The position numbers and the translations under genes are program-made. The notes beneath the pieces were generated by a model. It was not told the DNA's origin and did not search any database. It saw only the letters and a program-made list of their open reading frames with translations. From Paratrimastix pyriformis (Eukaryota > Preaxostyla > Paratrimastigidae): a stretch of 64,000 nt of DNA. Numbering within the stretch: the stretch's first letter is position 1; every line of letters starts with the position of its first letter. The DNA lies in contig JAPMOS010000023.1 of the NCBI GenBank assembly GCA_027972325.1, positions 320,001-384,000 on the forward strand, read 5' to 3'. This document shows positions 34,126-44,300 of this stretch, one piece after another.

Positions 34126-36442
34126 TTACCAGTACCCGAGCAGGTGGCTCCAGATGCGCTGGAAGACCCACTCGGGCCGCTCGCTCATCAGGTAGTGGTC
34201 GCAGTCGGGGCAGTTGTACCAGGCCGAGTGGTAGGCTACAGGCAGGCAGTCCTCGGTGCACAGGGTCACGTCGGCCGCCGGGCCCGCGGGGCCGACCAGG
34301 GGTGTGCCCGCCTGGAGGCACATATCGTAGGCGGCCATGGTGCGCACGTAGGGGTCGCTGGCGTTCTTGGCGGAGAGCAGCAGGACGGGGACGGTCTCCT
34401 TGAGGCGGTGGCAGCAGTGCAGCCCGTCGGGCCCGCAGGCCATCTCCATGACCTTCTGGTACCACTGCTGGCTGAAGGTGCGCAGCTCGCGCGAGTAGGC
34501 GTGGCTGTGCTTGTCGGTGGCGTAGAGGTTGGCCACCACCAGGCCCGCGTTGCCCACCAGGGGGGTGGGGAAGTCCGCCCAGTAGGCGAAGACCGGCCGC
34601 CAGAAGCCGAAGACCCCCAGGAAGGGGCCCCACCGCGAGGCCATAAGCTCCAGCAGCGGGTACTGGTCCAGCGAGTCTGCGGGCGGGGAGAGAGGGAAGG
34701 GCAACGTCAGTTTCAGAAGTGGGGACTGGTCCAGCGAGTCTGCAGGCGGGGAGAGGGGCAGGCGGGGAGAGGGGCAGCTTGGCAGCGGGGGTCCTGGTCC
34801 CGCAAATCTCTGCAGGGGCGAGAGGCGGCTGTCCGCTTCGGGCGGCCAGCTTGGGATGGAGAGGGCAGACCCACCCGGCCGGTGAGGTTGCCGTGCGCGC
34901 GCAGCCAGGGCTCGTCCAGGATATATGGGCCGGCCGTGTCCATCAGGGCCAAACCCTGCCCAGAGGCCAGAGGCCAGGGGGGGGGCCACGCGGAGGTGAG
35001 CGCCAAGCACAACAACCACACGGAACATGGGGCGCGGGCGGTGGGGGACAGGCATGGACATACGGGCGGGGGCGGACCACGACCCGGTCGGGGTTGCGGA
35101 TGGCGACGATCCGGGTGGCGATGCCAGCGATACTATGGCCCAACATGATGATGGGCCGGGGGCTGGTCTGGTTGCCCACCTTGGACACGAAGTAGGGCTG
35201 CCCGGGGGCCATCCACAGCAGGGGAAGGGCGAAGGCGAGGGCAGGAGAGCGCGGAGGAAGGAGCGGAAAATCAGCGCCAGAGATGACGAAGGGTCAGGAG
35301 AGTGAGGGCAGGAGAGTGAGGAAGATCGAGCGGAAAATCAGCACCAGCGAACGAAGACAGCGCCAATGCGGTGCGGGTGCGAACCGAGAGCCTGGGGTCG
35401 ACCAGGACGGCCTTGAGGAGGCCCTCCACGGCCTCGACGTCGGACTCGGGGCCGAAGTTGTGCACCCCGGGGGCACCCTCGAGTGCCCAGGGCATGGGCG
35501 ACCAGCCGAGGCCCGTCCGGTCGAAGAAGCAGGCCGTCGTCCGCTGGCTGGTCCGCCGCACGAGGGGCAGGAAGGTCGCCCCCGGGGACCCGTGGCCCGC
35601 ATCCATCAGCACCAGGGGAAGGCGTCCCGTGGACTGGGTGGACCGGGTCTTGTCCTCGCAGTACACGTGCAGCGAGACCCCCGTGCCCGTGTCGACGATG
35701 AACCCTGCGGGGGGGTGGGGGGGGGGGGGGGGGGGGGCAAAGGGCACGTGAACGGGTGGGTCAGACATGGGGGGATGGATCGGCCAGACCGGGCGCCGGG
35801 AACCAGATCGCAGTCGCCGCCTGCTGGACGTCCTGCACGGTGATCGCGTACATGGCCTACACCAGATACAGCACCACCGGGGTGAGAATGACGGAAAGCC
35901 CCTAAAGTGGAGGGACTGCAGACGGCGACTCCGATCAAAGGAATCAGGAAGCATGCTATCGTGCACGCGATGGCACAGCCAGGCCGGCCGCGCAGCGGAG
36001 CGGCGCGTCTCTTCGTCGTCGGGGCAGAGGCGGGCTCTTCAACTTCCAGAACCAGGGGCCGGTTGTCAATGGGGAGCTCTGCCGTAGGATCGGCCTCACG
36101 ACGGGGGTATCGAAATCGCAGGTACACAAGAGAGAGAGAAGAAAGGGCAACCAGAAACGCCGAGGTCACAGCACTAGGGACATCGGTATCGATGATGTCG
36201 CAAATGAAGCAGATCGCCGCGGGAACAATATATATGATGGCGACTAAAATGAAAAATACTTTGACAACGCGGGTAGCGCGGAACAGGGGAACCAAATACA
36301 GGAAGGAAAAACAAAAAGAGATGAAAAAATAAAGCGAGGCACGATATCGTTCGACACCGGCGAAAAAAGCCCCCAACAATAATGTCAGAAAGCACTCGGC
36401 GCCGAACGAAAGGAGGACAACAGTGAGAGCCTTACCAGACAT
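34126..36442 (-). CDS. multi-TM alpha/beta-hydrolase
   Basis: Start CAT 36440-36442 (MSGKALTVV). The N-terminal ~130 residues hold four or more hydrophobic segments (for example LTLLLGAFFAGV, ASLYFFISFCFSFLYLVPLF, VFFILVAIIYIVPAAICFI and SAFLVALSSLSLVYL), then a basic loop and another TM (AIACTIACFLIPLIGVAV). The lumenal or cytosolic part is an alpha/beta-hydrolase: LPLVLMDAGHGSPGATFLPL (oxyanion strand), FDRTGLGWSP, IIMLGHSIAGI (nucleophile elbow G-H-S-I-A-G), ALMDTAGPY, VPVLLLSAKNASDPYV, and a C-terminal LPVAYHSAWYNCPDCDHYLM with a His in the expected place. The substrate cannot be predicted. Introns begin GTCCGC or GTCTG in most places. An in-frame ATG at 36617-36619 would add ~60 residues but would run through a TTGAA pentamer array, so I prefer the downstream ATG. 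Convergent with XPD. Confidence 0.75.
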
Positions 36443-37192
36443 CTCCAAACCACCGCAAAAAGCTAAAAGCAGTGTCAAATCCCCTCGGCACTGCTGCTTT
36501 GAATTGAATTGAATTGAATTGAATTGAACCAAACTCAACCGAAACCATCCGGACGAACGGAGAAAGACAAACAAGCCAAAAAAGCCGCACCAGTAACAGT
36601 AACAACAAAAAGCGGTCATAAAAGCCAATTATCTCTCTTCGTTCGATGGCCTCGGAGAGTGCACAACACGGCCGATACACCCCTCCCCGCAAGCGGGGAG
36701 CAAGCACAACGGTCCGGCGGCCCGGCATACCCGAGCGGCAAAGCCCAATGTCAAGTACTCGGCCCAGCGCAGAATCACCTCGGAAAGGTCTCGGAACCAG
36801 GGAGGCCGAGCTCGTACACGCGCGATAACACGACCCAAACAGAGGTCAAGGCCAAAGCCGTCACTTCGCACAAAATCGAGATCAGATCCCGAACTTGCAG
36901 GAAGGCAAACAGCTTCCAGGTGGCCCTGCACCAGCCATACCAAGTCTCAACATGAGCGGTCTCTCGGCCGCAGCCGTATCGCGGTTTGGTGTGGAGAGGC
37001 AAAAATGCATCTCGAGTCAGCCGCACTGTCGACCGTCAGGTTCCCCATTACCTCAGCCAACTGACGCTGGCATCTTGGAGGCGGTCGGGGCACATCAAAT
37101 GCGGCAAATTGCGTCGAGAGTGAGCGGTCCGGCGTCTCACATCATCCTCACCCGGGGAACAGCACTGCTGCTGATTTTGCAGGCAGTTTTTG
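36443..37192. other. 750-bp region without an assigned gene
   Basis: It includes a TTGAA/TTCAA pentamer array (about 36500-36527). Minus-strand frames at 36629-36943 and 36775-37026 encode hydrophobic segments (FLQVRDLISILCEVTALALT and FLLLLLLVRLFWLVCLS) that might be 5' exons of the multi-TM hydrolase, but I could not join them with a convincing intron. No CGGAA motif as in the shorter divergent gaps. Confidence 0.4.
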
Positions 37193-38696
37193 ATGGAAGA
37201 ACTGGTGGAGGGCGAAAGATGTGTGTTTGAAGAAGATAATGAACACGAATTCAAGATTGCCCCAGCCACAAATCTCATCACACAGTATGCGACCATTACT
37301 TTGAACGCCTTCCTCAATTCCAACGGGGGCACGCTCTATTTCGGGATTGACAATAAAGGGCTCGTAAAGGGCATACCTTGCAATTTCGTCTCGCGAGATA
37401 CTTTCCGACTCACAAGTCTGTGATCCATCACTACGATTATGCTTCATCTCTCCATGCAGTTGATACTGTCATCCGGGGGATTGTCCCTCAGATTGATCCT
37501 CGCTCAGTTTCTTTACACTACTACCCCGTGCGATTGAAGAACCTCCGGTCGCTGCCCCATTTTGTTCTGGCCGTCCAAATCCAGCGTGGGATGGCCCCGG
37601 TCTATTTCACCCCCAAACGGGAGGCCTACGTCCGTTACAGCGCGAGCAATTACCCGCTTTCTGTTGAAGTCTGTGCCTCCCCCTGAACTGCCCCGCAACC
37701 TCCCTCCATCTTCACCAGCTAATCAACGAGCGGCTTCGGCTCTACCACGGCCTCCAGCCCTCCATGCCCGATCAGATCCTCTCGCCCTCGGAGTCCGGCA
37801 ATATTCTCTCGCAGCTGCGTGCCATCCAGTCCCTTGTGCAGAATCTCATCGCTCGCCTCGAGTCTCGGGCGCCCGAGCCACCAAGTTCAGAAACTGCTGT
37901 TGAACTGCATCCGCATCCACACACATACCCCGAACCGCCCGAGTCCCAGGTGACGCATCGCCAGAAACGGATTCGGCCCGACCCAAGCGTTGTGGAAGAG
38001 GCTGACGAGGAGGGCTTACTACCTACTGGCCCCATCATACCCGATGGGGGAAACTCTCGCTCGAGCAGCGAGACACACCACTGCGCGCTCTGCCGGCGGG
38101 ATTTCACCGATGCCAACAGCTTGCAGCAGCACAAAGAAAGTTGCGGACACAAACGGCGAGTGCTGACCCACGGTGGCCCTGGTCTGCCCCCCAATCCGTG
38201 CCCTCGCTCACTCTCCGTGCTCTGCCTAGGGGGTGCGCCAACCCTACCACCGGCTGAGCTGAAAGCGGCACTGCTGGCCTTGGAATTGGATCAGGCCACC
38301 AAAAAGAAATCTCAGCTTCCGGCGGGCACAGCTCATCCCCCAACCAAAACGCCCACTCACGTTCCTGCCGCCGCTCCGATTTCCCACGTGGCCCACACCA
38401 AGGACCCCATCAAACCTATCCCGCCTCCCGTCCCGCTCGTCGACTTGGAGACTGCATGGGGATGCCCCACATGCGGCCACAACTTTCGCACCCGTCGGGC
38501 GTATCAGGCACACCGGAGGGAGGCCCACATCTCTGCCCGGGGCGGGTCCTTGCCCGGGATTTTACTGGTGCACTGCCCACACTGCCAGAAATTCCTTCAA
38601 AAGGACAAACTCCGAAAGCACATCACCAAAGTTCATAAGTCACGACAAGTTGTTGTGCTTCCGGAGAAACGAAGGCGTGCAAGTGCCGGAGATTGA
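37193..38696 (+). CDS. AlbA_2 (Schlafen-type) domain fused to C2H2 zinc fingers
   Basis: The start ATG at 37193 opens MEELVEGERCVFEEDNEHEFK. EHEFK...ITLNAFLNSNGGTLYFGIDNKGLVKG is the first lobe of an AlbA_2 domain. A 44-nt intron (37416-37459, GTCTGT...GCAG) joins it to IDTVIRGIVPQIDP...YPVRL and QIQRGMAPVYFTPKREAYVRYSAS, the second lobe. A 50-nt intron (37669-37718, GTCTGT...CCAG) leads to LINERLRLYHGLQPS and a leucine-rich helix (ILSQLRAIQSLVQNLIARLE). The C-terminal part has one C2HH-like finger (CALCRRDFTDANSLQQHKES) and two C2H2 fingers (CPTCGHNFRTRRAYQAH and CPHCQKFLQKDKLRKH...H). AlbA_2 domains occur in Schlafen tRNA endonucleases and in bacterial transcription factors; the acidic E...E...D positions seem present here. 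A third intron (about 38159-38229) is possible but in frame. Confidence 0.8.
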
Positions 38697-38864
38697 TTGG
38701 ATGCGACGACGCATTTATTAAGACTTGATTTTTTTTCCCCCGACAAATTTGCTCGTTGGGTCTCGTTGGCTTTTTGAGAGTTATCGTGATATGATGCGGG
38801 GGACATCCGCTCGCGAGGAATTTTCCGCTATAACCTGTTTTGCCCCGGTTGCGTTGTGAAAAAC

Positions 38865-41046
38865 ATGCCCAAGGTCATTGACATCATTCGCCAGCGGCTC
38901 GCGGCTCAGCAGCCATTCTACTCGTTCGAGTTCTTCCCGTCTGTTTTCCCTTTGGGTTTGGGGCGATCTTTTGGGTTTTCCAACTTGATCCCGGTTCCCC
39001 CTTCCATGATCGTCACCATGCTCACCTTTTTAATCTGGATTTTTTTGTGTGTGTGTTCTGATTGCGATTGTGCTCATCTAGCCCCAAGACCGATGAGCAA
39101 ACTCAGGCTGTTTACAATCGTATGGACAGCCTGAAGCAGCTGTGCCCCTGCTACTGCGATGTCACTTTCGGTGCAGGTTTGGCTCCTATTTGTGGTGTTT
39201 TTTCCCAACGCTTTGCCTCGGCCGGTGTGCAGGTGGGTCGACCACTGCCCGGTCTCTGCAGGTTGTGGAGACTTTCCAGAACTATCATGGCATGGAGACT
39301 ATGCTTCACCTGACCTGCACCAATATGAACGAGGAGAGCATCAGCCGCCTTCTCGAGGAGGTGAAGTCCCGCCATCTCCAAAACATCCTTGCTCTTCGTG
39401 GTGGTCTGTCGTGGGCGTTTATTCCCGTCTGACCATTGAGACCATTTGTTGATGTGGGTGTGCAGATCCCCCAGAAGGCCAGACCCACTTCGTTGCCACC
39501 GACGCCCGGTTCCAGTATGCCGTTGATCTTGTTCGGTTCATTCGTGAGAAGCACGGCGATTACTTCAACATTGCTGTTGCTGGATACCCCGAAAAGCACC
39601 TTGAGGCAGCCTCCTACGAGGAGGATCTGAAGCACCTGAAGGAAAAGATCGATGCTGGTGCCGACATGATCGTGACCCAGATGTGCTTCTCCCCTCCCGT
39701 CTTTGAGAAGTTCGTCAACGATTGTCGCGCTCTGGGCATCCAGTGCCCCATCATCCCGGGCATTCTGCTCTTCGGCAACTACGCGGGCGTCCATCGGATG
39801 GCCACCCTGAGCGGGGTCGCCATCCCCGAGAAGATGGAGGAGCGCCTGCTGCAGATCAAGGACGACAACGCCGCCGTGTCGGCCTACGCGGTCGATCTGG
39901 CCGTCGAGATGGTGCAGTACTGCATGGCGGTCCGTCCCCGACCCTGCCGACACAACCACCGCCCACAGAGGTTATACTGCCGATTCTGCCCATGGGGAGC
40001 CCCTTGGCCACGGGACGGTGATTGACCTTCTTGTTGGTGCCTCTTCTCTCTCCCCCCGGGTAGCGCGGCATGCTGGGGTTCCACTTCTACGTGCTCAACC
40101 TGGAGAAGGCCGTCAAGACGACCCTGACCCGGCTCGGGTGGCCCATCATCAACCAGGCCTCCCGCACGCTGCCCTTCCTTGAGCCCGGCCAGACCTTCCA
40201 GGCGGCCCTGGGCGAGGCCCGCTTCGAGATGCCCCTGCTCAACGCGCTGGTGCCCGCCTACCGGATGGCCGCCGCCCGGGGCGACCCCGAGTTCCGCAAG
40301 CAGGTCGACCGGCGCACCATCTGGGGGGCCGCCGTCGCCGGCCCTGCCGACGTCAACGGGGTCTTCGGGGCCTACTACGAGGGCAAGATCCACCGGCTGC
40401 CCTGGTCGGAGGACCCCGTGCCCCGCACGCTGGCCTCCTGCCGGGCCGACCTGGCCGACCTGGCCAAGCACGGCGTCTGGGCGGTGCACGCCCAGAACGG
40501 GCTGGTCCAGGTGCCCTCGACCGACCCCATCCACGGCTGGGGCGGCCCCGACGGGCTGGTCTCCCAGCTGGCGGGCCTGGAGTTCTTCATGCCCAAGGCC
40601 AAGTTCGCCCCCTTCATGGCCGCCGTCAACCCGGCCGCTGCCCTCGTCCACGCCGTCCACATCTCGGTCCGCTCTTGGCCCCCCACCCGCTCTCCCCGCC
40701 TCCCGCCCCCGGCGCCGATGTCCTCATCGCCATGTTTCTTCTCTGCTTGCAGGAGGGCACCTTCACCAACGTGACGACCGGCGCCGAGGTCATTCCGACG
40801 GCCTGGGGCCAGTGGGGTGAGGAGAAGCGCCTGGCCACGGTCATGGACGCGCCTCGCTTCAACGCCGCCGCCATCGAGGCCTTCGCCCTGTGGCTCTCCA
40901 AGTGGGCCACCCTCTACGCCGAGGGCAGCTCCTCCCGGCAGGCCCTCGAGGCCATCCAGCAGGACGTGGTCTTCGTGAGCATGCTGGCCCCCCAGCCCCA
41001 GACCACCCTGACCTCCCTCATTGCCATCCTCAAGCTCCACTACTAG
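38865..41046 (+). CDS. MTHFR: methylenetetrahydrofolate reductase (eukaryotic two-domain form)
   Basis: MTHFR reduces 5,10-methylene-THF to 5-methyl-THF for methionine synthesis (FAD and NAD(P)H). Start ATG 38865 (MPKVIDIIRQRLA). Splicing the 143-nt intron 38939-39081 (GTCTGT...CTAG) restores YSFEFFPPKTDEQTQ, the conserved FFPPK. A further intron (about 39177-39232) restores DVTFGAGGSTTARS, and 39404-39465 (GTCTGT...GCAG) restores ALRGGDPPEGQ. Then IAVAGYPEKH, ADMIVTQMCF, CPIIPGILLFGNY, MLGFHFYVLN complete the TIM barrel. The last exons give the eukaryote-specific C-terminal SAM-responsive region, with VNGVFGAYYEGKIHRLPWSE, WGGPDGLVSQLAGLEFFMPK and EAFALWLSKWATLYAEGSSSRQALE. Later introns begin GTCCGT (39930) and GTCCGC. 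TTTTCCGC (GCGGAAAA on the other strand) lies about 40 bp upstream of the start. Confidence 0.95.
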
Positions 41047-41348
41047 ACGCCTCGCTCGACCCCCCCGGCTTTCCCCGTGTCCCTAATTTATTCGCCGCCC
41101 CGTATTTGGTGATCGTTTTGGGCTCAACCTTTTTTTTTAACGCCCTTCTTCGGCTCGGCTTTTGTGTTTTCTCTCAATGTACCAAAGAAATCGTGCCATA
41201 GCCCTCGTGACAGTGCATCCTCGTAGGTTCACTAAAGGCTTCTTCAAGGAATATCACCAAGTCGATTTTCATGCCAACCGACCGATTACGCTCAGTTTTG
41301 ACAGTTTGACGCGGCGCCATTCCGAGCGGAGCACTCGGCTCTTCGCTA
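41047..41348. promoter_or_regulatory. intergenic region between MTHFR and the surface-protein gene
   Basis: 302 bp of lower GC with T runs. It holds the MTHFR 3' end and the promoter of the downstream gene. An ATTCCG word is at about 41317. Confidence 0.4.
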
Positions 41349-44300
41349 ATGATGTTTCGCCGAGTCTCCCTTCTGTTTCTCTTCTGCGTTGCGCTCCGTT
41401 TTGTGGATGCCAACATTGTCGTTTCCCCGCAGCATGGCACAGATTCGGACTCCTGTGGCACCACACCGCCATGCAAAACCTTAGCGCGTGCAGTCGCGCG
41501 TGCTGCCACACTGCATGACCTGATCATTGAGCTTAACTCTGGAACGTACAGTGGTCCCGGGAATCTTCCATTTTCCTTTGACGGACAGAAGGGGCTCACC
41601 ATCCTTGCGAGCGAGCCAGGCAATGCTCTTCTTGATTGTGCTGGCACTTCCGGCTTCTCTCTGACCCAACACGAAGAAGATATTACTTTGGTCTTTTTTT
41701 TATCGCTCCTCCCGCAGCTTCATTTCCTTTATCCTAGGATGGCATCGTCTTTTCTCACTGCAACTCGACGGTGGGTGGCGGTGCTCTGTATGGGGAGGGT
41801 GTGAAAGGGCTCACCCTTCGTAACATGAGCTTTACGAACAACACGGCCGTTTTCTCGAGCGACGCTCCGGAGGCCACTTCCGGCCGGGGCGGGGCCGTCC
41901 TGCTGGTGAACTGCACCTCGGTCGCGGTGACCAATGCGACCTTCGAGAGCAACACCGCTTTCTCGGTCTGCAATGAGAAGTCTCATCGAAAGGAGATTTG
42001 ACGCTGTTCTTGCCTTTGCCTTGGGGTGGCTCCCTCCGGCCGCCGGCAGGGTTCTGCCCTCGAGCTGCACCATTGCCCGAGCCCCGTGCTGAGCCACGTC
42101 CGCTTCGTGGGCCACCGCGCCCGTCTGTCGCCCGCCACTCTTTGTGGGGATCCGCTCAGCCCGGGTTCCGTTGGTGGGTGTCTCCCTCCCCCGCAGTCCC
42201 TCCTCCCGCCGCGGCCGCCTCCGAGCCCAACGTGGCCTCGACCATGCACGGCTTCATGTGCCCCGACATGCGGCTCTCCTTTGTCACCTTCGCCGGCCAG
42301 GCCCTGGAGACGGGCCTCTTCGTGGCGCGAACGGCGGGCCTGACCCTGGAGGACCTGGCCTGCGACCGGGCCAACTACCGCGACGAAGACGACACATGTC
42401 CGCCAGCCCGCTCCTGCCCTCCCTGGATGGTTTCCGGAAGGGTGCCTGCGCGGCCTTTTCATGCTTTCCTCCTGGGTGATGCTGTGCTGCTTCGCCGCGC
42501 CCCTCCAGCGGTCGGGGTGGGCGCGGCGTCCTGCGTGACACTGTACTCGGTGACCCGGAGCTCCATCCAACGGTTCAACGTCACCCACAGCCGGGGCCGC
42601 GACGCCTCGGCCCTGTTCGCCACGGGCTGCTCGGCCCTCAACATCACCCGTCCGTTCGACCACCGTCCCCGCCCCCCTCCCTCCTCGCCCTCCTCGCCTC
42701 CCTCCCTCCTCGCCCGGACCCCCAATGACCGTGACCGTCCCGCTCCCTGCAACCCCCCGATGGGCATCAAGATGTGCGCACGGACCGGCTGATGGCCGAC
42801 TCGGTGCTGCGGCTGGCCGAGCGCACCACGGGGGTGCTCGTCACCGACCTGGAGATGTCCCGCCACTCCAGCAGCGGCCTCTACATCGAGGGGGCCTCCG
42901 TCCGTCCCACCCGCACCCCGGCCTCCCCCCGGCCCTGAAACCCCTGCGCCTCTCTTTATCGCCCTCACCCCCCCACTCGCCATCCACCTTGTGCCCCCGC
43001 CCCCCCCCCCCCATTACAGGCAGCCCATTGGGTTGGGGGGCTGGTTGAGCTTGCCAGGTCGACGGACTCGGGCACGGCGGCCTACCTGACCGGGGGCAGC
43101 TTACTCCACGGAACCCACATCACCGTCCGCAGGGGCAACCAGGCCGTCTCGGTCGTCGGCGAAAGCTCCGTCCGTACGGCCGCCCCGGGGCTCCGCGTCC
43201 CCGTTCCCATCATCCCGCCCGGGCTCGCTCTGCCTCCATTCCCCCATCACCCCGTTCGGGTCCCTCTGGTCTCCCATCCCCTCACCCACCACCACCACCC
43301 CGTCCTGGCTGCGCGACAGGCCCAGCTGTCCCACTGCTACTTCCAGGAGCTGGCCTACCTGGGCGGGGCGGCCATCTACGGAGAGGCCAGCTCGGGGGTG
43401 GCCGTCGAGCTGAGCACCTTCACCCAGTGCACCTCGAGGGGCATCGGCTACGGCGGGGCCATCCTCTCCTCCGGCGCCACGGTCGGCTTCCCTCCCCGCT
43501 GCGCTGCTGCCCCGCCCCTCGCCGCCCGCCCGCCCGCCCGCCCGCCCGCCCGCCCGCCCGCCCGCCCGCCCGCCCGCCCGCCCAGATCCACGCGCCTCCA
43601 AGCTTCCCCTCGGTTTCCGACCCTCCGCCGCCTCATCCCCAGCTTGCTGCCCCCCGTCGTCCCATCGGCCGCATGTGTGGGCTGCGCAGGTTCTGGTGCG
43701 GAACTGCACCTTCACCGGGAACACGGCCTTCAACGGGGCCGTGGCGGGCGTGCTCAGCCAGGGCGAGTTCGTCGACGAGGGCGACTGCCACTACTCCAAC
43801 AACACCGCCACATACGGCGGTTGCATCTACGTCGGCGGTCCGCCAGGCGCGCCCTCCCATGCCCCCGCCCCCGCCCGCCCCTTCCGCACCCATCGTCCGC
43901 CCTCGGATGGGAGTGCTCGCTCACCCCCCGGGGCTCCGTGCCGAGCAGACGAGGACTCGGGCGTCTACGTGCGGCACTCGGTGGCCTACAACAACAGCGC
44001 CACGGCAGGGGGCTTCCTCTACCTGGAGCACACCGCCGACGGGGAGCTCGTCGACTGCCACTTCCGCCACAACCGGTCCGCGGCCCACCGCCCCCCGCCG
44101 CCTGCTCCCGCCACCTGCTGCTCCCGCTCCCCCTCCGCCCTTTCCTGCTCCGGTCCACTTCTTGCTCCTGCCCTTCGCGAACGGAGGCCCGCACACCTGC
44201 TGCGCACCTGCCGCTCCCGCTGCCCTCCGGTTCTCACGGTGGGGGCGAACCGCGCTTGGCTGCTGCAGGGCCACCCAGGGCCTGGTCTTCGTCTCCCTCC

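Noticed and set aside
36524-36955. Plus-strand ORF upstream of the AlbA_2 gene
   Set aside because: No domain, begins in a TTGAA-type repeat, and opposes hydrophobic frames that look more protein-like.
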